From: Smittia aterrima
Taxonomy: Eukaryota > Arthropoda > Insecta > Diptera > Chironomidae
DNA: 64,000 nt
Direction: 5' to 3'
Assembly: GCA_033063855.1 (NCBI GenBank)
Contig: CP093831.1
Location: forward strand, 17,422,001-17,486,000
The notes under the pieces were generated by a model. That model searched no databases and was not told where the DNA came from. It saw only the letters and a list, made by a program, of their open reading frames with translations. The position numbers were made by a program, and so were the translations under genes. How positions within the stretch are numbered: the stretch's first letter is position 1; each line of letters begins with the position of its first letter. Positions 14,001 to 27,626 of the stretch are shown here, piece by piece.

Positions 14001-16043
14001 TGCTTGGTGGGCTGAGCTGGTTAGTAAAGAAAACAAGACAATACTTAAACTAAATTTCTAGTTTCGGGATTAGTCTTCTACTAATATGACTTCAGCGACC
14101 TTCTAATCTCCTGATGACCTTTTAAACTCTAAAGCGAGAGGATCTCGGCGAAAGCACATTGACAATCTTTTCTTTGTCGGTTATATAAAGAAAATGTTTC
14201 ATTAAACGTTAAGGAGACGTCACCGCACAAAATCAAAGGATATAAAGTTCATGCCATGATGTCACTGTTTGTCTCTTTTGCCGCAAGCTCTTTCGAAATC
14301 TTCAGAAACTTGCAATAAATGAAACAAACCGTAAGCGAGAAAAACAAAATCATAATAAAAATAATGAACGAATAAAAAGTGGGTGGAGAAATCAAGGGAG
14401 TAATTTTCCTGTCTTAAAAAAATCATAAAACCTTGTCGGAGCTTATGAAGAAAATTTTTATATCACAAGATTGAAGATTAACGCTGCTTTTAAAGGAAAT
14501 CGCTATCACGGAGTTTTTGGGCAGCGTTGGAAAGGAATTAATGTTTAAAGACGAAATTGTTCAGTTCTTAAGTCTATGCGAGAGAATGTGGATAATCAAA
14601 TTCGACGACTTACCATAATAGTCAGATGCATGCGCTAGAACACGGAATTATTCACCCAAAAAAAAGAGAAGAGAAAAAGAAAGAAAAATCTCATTAGAAC
14701 AATCCCGTTATACGTAAATCGCGCAATTTGCAATGGGTAATGGTTAAGCGAACATTCAGTTAATAGCAAGTTGGGGTTTATTCTGTAGCATTAAACCAGT
14801 TGATGATGAACGTCATGAAACAACTTAAAAGAATTTAAATTCAATCTTCGTCATCAGCGGAAAATGTTTATTCAAGACCATGGCCGTTTATTTCAATCCG
14901 AATTATCAGCTCGTCTGCTACAAGTGAATTCAGGTTGTGAGTGGCTAGAAAGCGGCACACAACGAGCATTCCATTCATTGTTAGTGTTTACCTTTCCTTG
15001 GCCTCCACCAATCTTCAATCAGTCCTGACAAGGGCGAAGAATGGCAAGAAAGAACTGTATTTGTTATTTTATTTCAATTTGATTAGTGAATTTGTCTCGT
15101 ATTTCATTTGTGATTCATTTTAATTGCAAAAACATCGAGTAAACGATAATTTAGAAGGAGATCGAGAGCATCATTTGTGTGATCGAATTAGACAACGAAC
15201 TAGTTTCTTGGCGGGGGTCTAAAGACATGAGACTTGGCGTATGGATGATGAATGAGTGTAAGGTCAATGAACAATGCAGAATAATCAAACTAAAAAACTA
15301 AATCAGTGCCTTTCAATCAAACCATCGATTGAAAAGCACTTCAAATTTACTTCACAAAAAGCTGGACTAATTTACGATTGAATGAAGTTGTGGTACGGAA
15401 TTCTAAGTGCTCAAAACACTGATTCAACGGTTGAAGGTGTTAAGAGAGAAATGTTTCGGAATTCTTGTTATAAGCAGAAAACGGTAAGCAATAAGCAGAT
15501 AATCATCTCACCATCTCGCTCGTGTTGTGTCCCGGAACTTGTCGTTTGTGTTTGCTTTGTGTACACAACGTTCTCCTTGGGTTGAATGTTGGTAACTTGA
15601 ACTTGAACAACAGAAAGTGCTTGAGACTTCTTAATTTTCGATCTGAAATAATAAAATGAGAGTCAGAGGTGACGTGATAAGATGACGTAAACTATTTACC
15701 CTGCACCATTAAGGGCTGGTTGTAAACTTGCGTCTGGTGTATGATTCGCAGATTGATCAGAAGTCACCGAGGTTACTGAAGATAACGATGAAAGGACTTC
15801 GGATACAGGTGCCACGCCCAGAGAGCTTAACATCTCATCGAGATCCCTTGAAAAGAGAATATAAAGTTCCTGTTTCACTCAAAATCAATTCACTTACTTT
15901 CTTGTATCCTTTTCAGGAGCAGCAGCTCCGGCTTTTGCATTTTCCAAATCCGTTTGCTCCTTTTCCTTACGTCGTCGATCCTTTTCATCTCGAAGCGCTT
16001 GAAGCTTCGCCTTCTTCCTCTCTAATTCAGCTTTTCGATCCAT
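11015..16043 (-). CDS. sw: Cytoplasmic dynein 1 intermediate chain
   Basis: Intermediate chain of the dynein motor; it links heavy chains, light chains and dynactin for minus-end transport on microtubules. Seven coding exons on the minus strand are 15898-16043, 15700-15846, 15512-15642, 13735-13794, 12473-12640, 12258-12414 and 11015-12200, giving 664 aa, close to the usual length. The N-terminus (MDRKAELERKKAKLQALRDE) is the charged helix that binds dynactin p150. A Ser/Thr-rich segment and the light-chain-binding stretch (VVYTKQTQTT) follow. The large last exon carries WD40 repeats with typical WSLKD-, LWDNR- and IKLW-like blades. The 60-nt exon at 13735-13794 (DEYNLNPGL...EWEDEFT) is phase 1 on both sides and could be skipped. 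An untranslated extension reaches an AG acceptor near 16090, so the 5' UTR is spliced. Introns 12641-13734 and 13795-15511 hold no other supported gene. Confidence 0.95.
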
Positions 16044-16089
16044 TTTCGATAATAGCTTTAAGCGATCAAAGCTCTCCAGTTTTGCTGAT

Positions 16090-19000
16090 CTGAAGTCAAT
16101 ATGGTTGGAAAAAGAAAACAAAACGATGCGTCATCATCGGTTTTACAAGAAACTCAATTTAGGCGAATATCTCAACAAGAAAGTCAATTGGATCAGTTGA
16201 TTTCCTTTAGTTAGTTGTTAGTGTTTATGTTAATAACATTTTCTTTTCGCAATTTAAGCTTTTCCTTAAGATATTCTGAATTTTCCAAATTATTGATTTT
16301 CGCCACAACAACAACACAAGCAATTCGACATCAAGCGACGATAGTTAGGCATTTACTTTATTAGTTCCTAGTTCCCAAACAAATAAACAAATTAACTAAG
16401 CTTATACCAGTACGATCAGCCTTTAATTTCTTGAAGAAAAAAACTTTTTAAAACTTTTCCAAGAAAGTGAAAATTGAGGGATCTCACTCAGAATATTTGA
16501 ATACGAATTGCACAAGAACACGATCACGAATCGATACCAAGGCCCGCTCAACGGAAATTTGCAAAAAATTAGTTTTCGGGATTTAAAATGACAGGAAGAA
16601 TCTAATTTAATAAAAGCTGAGTGAAAAACCAAAGATAATCGAGAAATCTGTAAAATTGTGATGAAAGTTTTTGTGTTTCTTTGAATATCAACGAGAAAAT
16701 CGGACACAAACAATTCAAGCTAAATCAGCAAATATTCAAGCGGCAAGACAATTTATTTGCATCATCGTGATAAATACTAACAACAACACAATCTAACGAC
16801 CCCACGTAAATTATTGCAAGGTGTCTGCGAGAGAATTTGCATAATATCGTCAGTTGCTTTCGCTGGAAATCGAGCGGCAATTCTCATTAACAGCTCCGGT
16901 GATCTCATACGAGACTCATATGACATCATAGGGCAGACAAAGACGCTGTTGAACATTCGCTCTCGCAGCGAGAACAGATGATTTAAACTTTCGTGGACAT
17001 TTTCTCGTATTCGACCCTCCACTTGTAGTAACATTCACACAACAGAGAGTAAAACTACGAAATATTCTCATCGTAGCGTTTAGTCATCGTTGAGCATTCG
17101 TCGTGAACGGTTACGTGTCGCGAGTGAACAGACAAATTGTCGAGAGTTGCAAAAAATAATAAAAAAACAAGTCTACGAGAGACCGCGTGTGTTTGTGTCG
17201 CGTTATCAAAAGAGCAAAGACGAGAAATATCAAATTCCATTTTTTCCTGATATCATAAGCAAGTGAAGTTTATTTTTGCAAGTGCAGAAAAAGTTTCAAT
17301 TCACGCAATTCAAGGATATTGCCAAGCAGCACTGAGCTATTAAAAAGCTTGAAATACAAATCAGGTAAGGTCAGAATGTTAATAGCGACTGTTCTACTCG
17401 ATGAGATCATGAAATTCCGGTCGACGTTATCACGCAAGGCTTATCGTGAAATTCAAAATAATCTTCATTAGCCTCAAGTTTCATGCGATGTTGGGGAAAA
17501 TCGATTCTTGCCTGTGCCCTCCACTTTAACCGACAATAACAAACAAACGCTTTTATGTCCATCAGAGTTTTCCAACGAAATTCTTCTGCCAATCAACACC
17601 GTCTGAGCTTAATTATTGCAAACCACGGTTAAAAATAAAATTAATTTCTGGATTATTTTGATTTGTGAATGGTCGGAAATCCTCTTGAGCCGGTTGCTCC
17701 ATTCTCAGACAGACGATTCACTTCAGGTCGAGACTAAAAATAGCTGAGAAGTCATCATACGGCCGAGAGCTTCGCATCTTTGTTTATAAATAAAAAAACT
17801 GAATTACAAGTGAAATTCGTGTCCGAGTTCCTGTGACTTTCTTTCATCATCATTAGAAGAGCAAGAAACGAAACCGTAGTCGATGAATCACTGCGCTGAG
17901 TCGAAACAATTTACGAAGAATCGAAGTGACGTTTAGGTGAAACGAGAAAAAAGAAAGCAAAATAGACTCGATTAGACCGAGCGAGACTTTAAATAATTTG
18001 ATTCGCTTCAATTTTTGGCGAACAAGAGGGAGAGATGGCACAAATCGATTCTTTTTTGTCGTGAACGAGATTTAATGCGATATTCAATTTCTCTCCGATC
18101 CACTTCCTGACTGCTAGTCTTGTTAACGGCTTTTAAAAAGATTAGCATTGTTTTGAGACTTAAAACCTGACAAATGCATCTTATCACCGGTTCTTTGAAC
18201 TTAGTTCTTAGATTCCTATTTGACTTCACATACCGAATTAGGAGAATGAGTTCAAAATGTGTCGGTGTCAAGTGTAAGGCTTCATTCATAAAACAAACGA
18301 TTAATAGTGAAAAGACGGAGCGCTGTCTTTTGATTTAAAATAAATTGAGCGAAGATGTCAATTCTCATAAACTCACAGTTTCATTAATTCTACAACAGTG
18401 GATGCAACTTAACAACTTCCTGTCTCACGAGTTTTCGGCACTTCATTACTCTCAACCATTCTTTTAATAAAGTTAGCGTCATTCGGTTGTGAAATCATCG
18501 ACAGAAATCATCCCACTCAAGCCTCGATGGCACACAATGCAACAACACTGCAATATGCTGCTCTGACATTGTTCTTTTATTTTCTGTTCCCGTCTGTATA
18601 GATTCTCAAACATCCTGATGCAATATAAAATTATAAATGTTTGCTTCGAGGGATGGTAAGGGAGAAACTTCCCGCTTCCTTATCTTCCTTTCCTCATTTC
18701 TTGCAGAACACATGCTTCACTCACACCGTTACAAACTTCTTATTTAATCATATTGCACAACATTTACGATCCCTGCCCGTTCCATTATTGTTATTGCGTT
18801 TTATGGCTTCACTCGAAATTCTTGGTAAATTTATTCATTTCGAATGTCGATGCACATTCGGCATTTAATAAGCTGGAACGAAGGTGAAGGGGAATTTTTA
18901 GAAAATTTGCTTCTGTTGCCGTTCACGAAGGGTAAAAAATTGCTGATTGTCAATGCTGTTTGCCAAGGAATACGTGCTAGCTAATCGTAAACAAGGATCA

Positions 19001-22000
19001 TTCACCTCAGTGTCGGTATTTTCAATGTTTGGCTTGTTTAACGGGAGATAAGAAATCTTTCCGCTTTAAAGAGAATCCCTCGTCGTTAGGGTGACTAAAT
19101 TGATGGTTCTTAGATAAACTGAATTGAAGAATGTTTTGTAGACGAAGATTCCTCAGCTAAGCCTTGAATTCTTTATCGAGCCAAGCATTTAGCCACTCAA
19201 ATCTCTCTTCGTTCTACTCACTGAAATTAATTTATGTGAAGCGTGAATTGATAAAAATTCGAGTACGCGCATGGTTTGTGATAAAACCCGATGAGTCATC
19301 ATGATGAGCTCACCAAATTTCCTTCGAATAATCAACGATGACGGCATCAATTATCGTATTGCCTTTCTTAGTTTAGTAAATGGCCGTGAATTTCACGACT
19401 CTTAAGCGTGTCTGCCAATTCTAGAATGATTTATGGATTTTGTTTGCTGCAGAAGTTTGGAATTTGCTTCTGACCTATCACATGCTTCCGCAACTAAAAC
19501 ATTTCAAGGCTGCTGTGCATTTTTTTTTTCTTTGAAATATTCAAAATATTCTATTTTGGAAGTCTAAGCGTCCGGTGGATAGCAAAAAACCGATTCTCCA
19601 CAATCATCGCGACGAGGTCGCTTGATCCACATTTTGTCGTTTGCGACGCTCGCCAAATATTTGATCTTAACGACTTTTTCGTCTCGTTCAACAGAAGTCA
19701 ACTGGTGTAACCAGTTCGCTCGCTTCTTTGTTGATTACGATGATTCAATTAAAATTCAAATTGAGTTCAATTTGCAATGGAAATTCAATCATTTTTTCGG
19801 TAAAATCTGTTGGGAGTAGACACGTGCGGTTAGCAATGTTTAAACAATTTCTGTGAAAAGAAGAAAGTTTCTCTTTGATGATTAATGAAAGTGCTTAATT
19901 ATCACTTTATTAGAAGCTCGTTAGCACCACACGAAGGAAGTTATTCCAAACTAAGGTCAATTTGGTAAAATTCCCTTGCCAGTAATTTCCCAACCTTCAG
20001 CTCATCATGCAAAAAGTAATCGAGGCGCGCGTTACTTTTTTTTCAACAAAGTCTTTCACTACGATGATGAACTTTTTCGATGTCAAATGATCAGGGCTTA
20101 AAGAACAGTAAACACACCTTATGAGAAACTTCATCGTTTCACGTCAATTACAACTTCTTCTGCTTTCATTGAACTCATTACTTCTTCTAAACGCATCGCG
20201 AGCCCCGCGAGAAATGAAACATGATGCATTCCCTCTTAATTAGTTTAAATGACTCGCATCGTCTCGCTGGATTTGTTGCTGATGGCGCGAAATGAAAAAC
20301 GAGGAAAACAGACGATATTCAAAAGCAACATGAGCTCTAAAAGTATTTACGGAGTTCTTCCGCTGCATCATGCGTGGGTGGCTAATTTCATCTGATTAGA
20401 CGATCATGTTCGCATCATAAATTCCCATTGCTGTTAGTTTGTGGATGAAAATTTCCTCATTACTGTCTCCGTCTCCAACAGTATGATTCGATTTTAATTA
20501 AATTTATGTTCAACGATTGGATTACGTTGGCTTTACCAGCTTCAAGAGAGATCACGGTTGATTTCGCATGAGGGGAATACTTTAAATAGAAACTTCAAGA
20601 AGAGTGTTTTTTGTCTTCTTTTCCGGACGATACACAAAATTATGGTCGGTGGATTACGTTAAGTTCGTTCCGTTTGAGTGCTGATAATGGTAAACAGTTG
20701 AGAGAGAAAAAATTGTCGCGTCGTAGCCTTGACCATTGCGCGTTTGAATTAAAACAGAACGGATATTATGTGTCGCCATTTATGGCTCGTGCACTTCCAG
20801 TTGCTCGATAATTTATGGAGTTTTCATGTCGACTTTCATCAACTCTCACAGTTGTTCACAGAACGTGACCTTCGTTTAACGACTCCAACCGGCTTCAGGT
20901 TCCCCATGCGTCAAAGTGTTGGTAGCCTTTGTTTGTTATTAATTCATTGTCATCATGCGATAGTGTCGAGTTTCCTCAAATTGATTCAGAAAAAAAAAAT
21001 TAAAACGATACTTCGTATGGCTCGTGGCATTTTCGCCTTCTTGAGCTTTCTTTCTCTTCCACCTTTACGATATCGTTTTGCGGTCAATGGAATGAAATGA
21101 TCGAGTATGAGAGACGTGATCTAAAAATAAATGAATGAAGTTACTGAGTAAAGGGGAATCGAAACCGTTCGTATGACTCATTGTTTGTTTGGGCTTTTTA
21201 TGGCTACGCTCATAATTTATCTAACTACGTCACAATGTCGTGACGCTCATGGTCGATCATTAGCTGATTGATCAGCTGAAAATCAGAATTCACGGTCGCG
21301 CGCAGTAGTTTTGGTTTGCAAATTAAATCTTCACTGAAAAAATTGCAACAATTAAACCACAACAATTGCACAATTTGCATTAGAATGAATCGGTAAATGA
21401 GATTTCAATTAAGTCACAAAAGCACGAAGGGTGGATCCAACAAAAGAAGAACCGAACAATCGAAGCGTTTGGGCAGTAAAACCGTAATTATGTTGTACAA
21501 TAGGAACGTGATTAACAATGTTTCGGTCGTCAGGGCTTAAAACTTTTTTTTATAAAATAACTCAAATCAACTCGTTAACTTCTAAGCTCCCGTCCAATCC
21601 CTGACCTATGCTCAATGAACGAGTGACGGTCGACATTTTTATTACGAAACTTTATTTTTGTTAATTCGAAACATTTCTGCTGGCGGCGACTTAAAATTTG
21701 TAAATATTTACAATCATTAATTGGACTGATAATCCCAATCGCTCGCGTTCGCTTTTGATTACTTTCGAAACATGAAAAGCGAATGGCGACTCTTGTGAAA
21801 CTTTTTCTTAATAAAAGAATTAAGAAGGAAGATGCCCAGCTGCGAAATGTGGATGAAAACTCAATTGGAAACATAAATAAACGTTTTGGCTTGGCGGGGC
21901 CGCGGACCGACAATAAAAATCTTTTTCAAATATTTTTCATTTCACTTCATTCTTTGTTGGATGAGAGAAAAGAAAAATGTTTTCAATTCAATAAATTTAT

Positions 22001-23355
22001 CTCGTCGACGTTTTACGCAGATGTGTGAAAATGTAAACAGAAAAACTTCATCGAGATACGAAGATCTGATTTCAAATTTGCAATTGACGCTCTTTTAAGT
22101 TGGGAAAGTCTTCGATTGCAGGTTAAGCTGCTCGAGGAAACTTCAAACGCATTTCGAGATAATATTCACATTTCAAAGCGTTATTTGATCGCTCTCAGAT
22201 TGTCCGAGGCGAGGAAAAGATTCATCGCATTGCCAGAGCATAAAAGTGGGAAATTCTGTGAAAATTTCAAGCTATAAATTATACCGGAAAAATAGTTTTC
22301 CCTCCGCTCTCGATGAAACATGAAAATGTTTATTTTAAAGCGTTGCTTTTGAAGAAGAAAAAAATGCTTAAAAGATGCACTGAAAGATTAAGTGAGTTCG
22401 TAAGCTGTTAAAGATGTTTCCATGCACGCATTTTAACTCTTGTAGGTCATGGTCTTCTAACCTCATCGTAAAAGCAGTCAACTCTTTCCTAAAAAAAGAA
22501 CACAAAACTAATAAATTGCGCAATTTAAAATGTTTAAAAGATAAAAAGCGTCGGCGACAATCTTTTTATGAGTAAAACCACTTGCATCAGCGAAAACAAA
22601 ATCCGGCGACTCGCAAAAGTCAATGATAACGAAATTGAATTAACCTTCTGATGTCACCCACAAACGAAGCGTGAAAATTGGCAACAAAGCTTCGTTGTGA
22701 TTCGAACAGATTTAATTTTATCATTGAATTGCTCTTAATCCACTCAACCACATTGCACATTCCATCGTCATCGTTCGGGACTATGTTTGCTTCACGCGCC
22801 CTTCTACGAAATATTAACACTGCGTTAATTGCATTCGCGTCTAAAAATAATTTCCACTTTTCGATGAGCTCGACTTTAAAAGATTTATGACGATGATGAT
22901 CATATTTTCTGGGCGCAAGTAGTTTCCTTTGATGGGCTCGACCTGAGCTACCGAAGAGCTCATAAATCACTCAACCGTTTGATAACACATCGTGCAATAA
23001 AATGCGAAGCATTCTTTGTGCAGCTTATGAGGTCACCAAGCGTATCGATTGAGAATATTTGTCGATGTCAGAGGTTGAGCTTGGCTTAACTTGACTTGAA
23101 TTTATTCCTTTGTATAAGCTCTATTTGAAAAACCCTGGAATAGATGGTACCAAGTATCACCATGATTTACATTGATTTTATTTCGCTTCTATCCTGTAAA
23201 GCTTTTGATGTTTGTTTTGTCGTCGTCGTCGTGCTCATGATCCATCGCAGGCATCACCAAGTCATTTTGATTCCGTTTGTGTTTGTTAAAGAGAATAAAA
23301 CTAATAATGAAACATTCCAATATTTTCTTTTCGCTGAAAAATATAGAACATCGCC
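16090..23355. other. Gene-free interval between dynein IC and the phosphorylase-like gene
   Basis: About 7.3 kb without a supported coding exon. It must contain the promoter of the minus-strand dynein chain and probably the promoter of the plus-strand phosphorylase-like gene. A strong plus-strand 5' splice site (ATCAG/GTAAGG) lies at 17364/17365, and an AG acceptor lies just before the coding start at 23356. A non-coding first exon near 17.2-17.36 kb spliced over about 6 kb is therefore possible but unproven. The small ORFs at 18641, 20611 and 21575 show no recognisable domain. Confidence 0.5.
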
Positions 23356-26300
23356 ATGGAGACAACTACAACAAGACCGCGAAACTCGCCTCCCCCGCCG
23401 CCGCCAAAGCCTAAAAGCAAGCAGCCTTACAACAACGGCTCAGACCATCAACATACGTCCTACGATGAGCACGTGAATAATAATGTAGAGAACTTTTATC
23501 AAAAGAATAATCACATCAACAACAATAACGAGAGCAACAATATCAACAATAATCATCAGCAGTTCTACTCTAGTCTACCGCCAAGAAATGAACAAGTCGT
23601 AATGACACCGCGAGGTAAAACGTCAAACTCCACTGTTATCCTAATCGAGCGGAAGCTGGTCGAGGAAGTTTCCGACCGGGTTCACGTTGCGGGAGGCGAG
23701 CACCAAGGAATCATCATAAACAAAGATGTTGTTAAAGGTGAGTTTGATGAAAGAAAAATAAAAAAAAAAATTATTAATTTCGATCTTCAATTTTCAGACC
23801 AAAAATCAGCGAAAGTTTCAGCGCATTTAACACTCGAATTCCGTGTATTTCTGGTAAGCGCAAAGACAGAAGAACACACTCAAGAGTCGAGAACTATACG
23901 TTTCTGGTTCCGAGATTGGCTTAACGATGGTGAACGCAAAGCGCAAGTAGCACAAGACTTTTTCCGGGAACTTGTTAGCCCAAAAGAGTTTCCAAGAGGT
24001 TTGTGAATGATCCTTTAAATGAATTTTCTTTATCACTTCTTTCATCTTTGATTCACAGATTATATTGGCTTCATTAAAAAGATCATGAAGCTCATGCAAA
24101 AAGGTTACAATGAGATTCAGTCAGTCGAAATTGAACTGAGAATTCTTGAACAAACTTCAGCTCCACCATCTCGTCCACGTGAGTATTTAAAATGTTTTTC
24201 AACTGATGATAAACTTCCGGAAACGGAAATGGCAACCGTCAGAATTAAGAAGGTTCGGTTTGTGGACGAAATATGAATTTCCCTGGTGATGGAACTTCAT
24301 TCAAAAAAAAAATTCTTTCCTGTAAAAAAAAACTTTTTCTTTCTTTTCATCAAACTTAAAAATAAAATATTTTCCGCTACTCATAAACATTAATCTATCC
24401 AAACCTCCTCTCTCTGACTATTTGGTGATGGTCGACGCAACAGCTCGCCCTCGTCCCGGCCACTTGGTTTATTGCTTCGGTGATTTCGATTCTCGTTATT
24501 GTCGTGGACTCTCGGGTAGTGCAGGTAGCGATTATATCATGAAACAGATTTGGTTGGAGTTTAACGGCTAACATCTCGACGTGTGGAGCTAACATGATAT
24601 GGTTTTCCTTTTAGACTTTAAGCTTAAGTGTTTCTCCTCTTTCACTCACACACGACAACTCACAATCAAAAGCCTCACAAAGAAAAACATTTTCTAAACG
24701 CTGAATAAAACTTTTTTCGTGTGCAATGTATTTTTTGTCTCTCGTCGTTACTGAGCGAAAGTTCTCGTCACCGAATCGAGTCGATGATGCAACAAGTTCC
24801 GCAATTTAAACTGCTTTCCAACACGCGAAAATGACAGAGTTCGCTAATTAAATTCGAAGCTTTTTCAATTGTTTTAATTGCGAGAGAGTTTGTTGGCAAT
24901 CTTTCCACGATTCCGTGCAGAACTTCAAACTTTAATCTTCATGGGTAAAAGTTCGTCCGGCACGCTAACTCGAATCAGAAAGTTCATCGACGTCATTTAC
25001 AATTAAAAAAATTCTTCTTGTCAACTTAAAGCTCATGCAATTTTGTCGTCGCTAAATGAAAAAACTTTTTCATCAAAACTTTCAATTTTCCGCTTGTGCA
25101 ATTATTTTCCGATATTCTCCATTAATTTCCCCCTAAACACAACGACGATGAAACTTTTCGTTCTTGCTTGTATTGGGGAATGAATCAAGGTTGGAAGGTG
25201 AAAATCATCGATTGAAATTTATTTTTGGCGATCGCGTGTTTTTCGTTTTATGTGAGGGAATGCTTGTTTGCAAAAGGTGGAAAGAGTTTGTCACTCTTTT
25301 GGGTTGATATTGAGGGCGAGAGACAACACGTGACTAAAGAAGAGGAAAAAAACGGGATTGTCTCTTTGCATTGAGTTCAATGACTTGATGTGTCGTCTCT
25401 TAAATGCTTCTCATTCAGTTCGAGGCTTTATAGCTCACTTCAATGTCAAGCTTATCAATCGAACCGAAACGTCTGAAATGACTAAAATGCTTTTATTTAA
25501 TCGCCTAACAAACCATTATCATATTCTATCGAAAAGCTTTTACAAACTTCCTGCCATCAATCGAGAGTTCAATCTACATTTAAGATTGCTCGTATCATCG
25601 AAAGCTTTTCTTTCTTTCGTTTGTTGTGTTGCCATTAACGTTTTGTGGTTTCTGTTTCTCATCACAGAATAACTCAATTAACACCTAACATTGATTGGAC
25701 GCATTGATTCTTATTATATCACTTTAATTTCAGTTTCGATTGAGAATGAAGAGTTTGAGATTGTCCCGTTGACACCTGAGAAGGTTCTCGAGTTAATCGA
25801 GCAAGCATATCCAAATCCAATCTCGCCCGATGATCTCGCAAGGTAAATTTAACTAAGAAATGTTCTTCAGAAATGTAAACATTTACTTTTCTCCACAGAG
25901 ACAATGGATGGTCGGAAGAAGAAGTTCTTAAAATTATCATCTCGCTTCAAACTCGTGGTCTTATCAAGTCGATGGAATTCAACTCTTTCACAAGAATTCA
26001 TCACGAAGACAAGGAGATTAAAGTTGTCAAGCAGATGCCGACGATTGCTTCAAACAAACAGCCAACGATTGCCGTCATCACTGCTCAGTACTGCGAGAAA
26101 GTCGCTGTCGATGCCATGCTTGAAAATAAGGAAACATTCGTGCGCTACACTACAGTCGGTTGGTACCTTTATATATCTTATTAAGAGGCGGTTCCATGCT
26201 TTCAACGCATGCTTTCCAAAGTTCATTTGATTAACCTCCCTCGAACAAAATGTTTTATATTAAAACATTTGAGATTAACATTCCCTGACTGACTCCTTCC

Positions 26301-27626
26301 TTCAAAATTTAAACGAAACTTATTTAGGAACATCAGCTGAAAAAGACATAAACGGACTCGAACGACGAAAAAACAAACGAAAGCGTTTTGGTAAGCACTA
26401 CTGCAATCTGAAGAAGCTTCGCTCCTAATTGCAATTTTGTGTTTGTGACATTCACGTGTGTTCAGATGATTTGTTTTTTCTTCTTCATAAAACGAAAAAC
26501 TTTCCATGAAATTTTTTTTGTCATCCACTGAGGTCTGAGGTCGTCAGCTTTCAGTGCTCACCCATCGAAACGTTTTTGTCATTTTTTGGTGCTTGGGAAT
26601 CAATATCACAGCGTTTTGTTCACTTTATGTTTACATAGCAAAACTCGTCGTTCTTTTCTTCCTTAAAAATCAATGAATCAGCTTTGATCTCAAGGAGAAA
26701 TCAACGATGATGTTGTTTCATTTCTTATCTTTAGATTAACGGATTTCATCTTCTTTTTAGGCGAATCAAACGTTTATACTTTGGGTAATATCGGAGCTCA
26801 TCGCATTGTCAGCACGAAACTTCCGTCGATCGGAAGCACACGCGAGGCCTCAATCGCAGCTGGAAACACTTGCACTCGCTTGCTCGGAACTTTCCAGAAG
26901 GTCGACTTCGTGTTTATCGTTGGAGTTGCTGGTGGAATTCCTCACTACACAGACTTTAAGAAGCACGTTCGACTTGGCGACGTCGTGATCTCATCAGTTG
27001 ATCAAGCTCGACAGAATTTGACAAATGGTGACGCAAAGAAAGCCGAAAAGCCTTACTGCTATGTTTATAGCAAACAAGAGGACTTCAAAACATATTTCCC
27101 AGTCAACCCTTGCCTTCAAGAAATTGCCAAGTCTCTTCAAGCCCATGTCAATGCCAAACGACCTTGGGAAACTTACTTCAATGAAGGCTTGTCGCATTTG
27201 AAAGACAGAATTGAAAACGATTTCACGAGACCAGCCGCAAATACCGACAAACTCTATATGAACATTGGAAACAGAGATGTCATTGAAGTTCAACATCCGC
27301 AGCCACAGGATACCACAGACACAAGCGAGGAACCTTCAATGCGACTTCATCTTGGTCCAATTGGCAGCGGTTACGATTTAGTTAAATCCGATACTTTGCG
27401 AACTGAGTTTGCTAAGCAGCACGGTCTGCTTGCCACAGACGTTGAGCTTAATTCTGTACTCGACAGTGTCGTTGGAAATTGTCGCGAAAGCTTCTTGGTA
27501 GTGAAAGGCATTGCAGATTACAAAGATGGAACAACCACAAAGAAATGGCAAAACTATGCTTCGCTCTCAGCTGCGAGTGTTATGAAAGCGATCGTTTGTG
27601 CAATGGACGCACCAACTAACGTTTAA
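23356..27626 (+). CDS. Winged-helix protein with C-terminal nucleoside phosphorylase-like domain
   Basis: Six exons join in frame: 23356-23737, 23798-23998, 24059-24178, 25734-25842, 25899-26158 and 26761-27626, giving 645 aa. The start ATG has a good context (CGCCATGG). Residues 1-~95 are low-complexity (poly-Pro, then Asn-rich). About 95-234 form an unrecognised globular region. About 240-310 look like a winged helix (PEKVLELIEQAYPNPISPDD, then GWSEEEV and RGLIKSMEF). From about 330 to the end is a purine/uridine phosphorylase fold: GVAGG at 412-416, LGDVVIS at 429-435, a Glu at 586 (DVEL) where the family has its MEAAG motif, GIADY with Asp 610, and WQNYA at 620-624. The DY...WQ.YA...AA pattern is that of PNP domains in eukaryotic NLR-like and bacterial defence proteins. 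Whether it is a nucleosidase, a phosphorylase or inactive is not shown. Poly(A) signals lie near 27763. Confidence 0.85.
24361..24366 (+). terminator. Possible intronic poly(A) signal (AATAAA)
   Basis: If the donor after 24178 is not used, the phosphorylase-like ORF continues about 33 codons to a stop at 24274-24276, and this AATAAA follows 85 bases later. That would make a short isoform of the N-terminal region only, without the winged helix and enzyme domain. This is inference from position; no transcript evidence is available. Confidence 0.3.

Noticed and set aside
20611..21100. Two overlapping plus-strand ORFs considered as exons
   Set aside because: No consistent donor/acceptor phases and no recognisable protein family.
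23144..23476. Upstream ORF with a hydrophobic Val-rich stretch
   Set aside because: It runs in a different frame from the phosphorylase-like exon 1 and shows no family resemblance; the ATG at 23356 has the better context.
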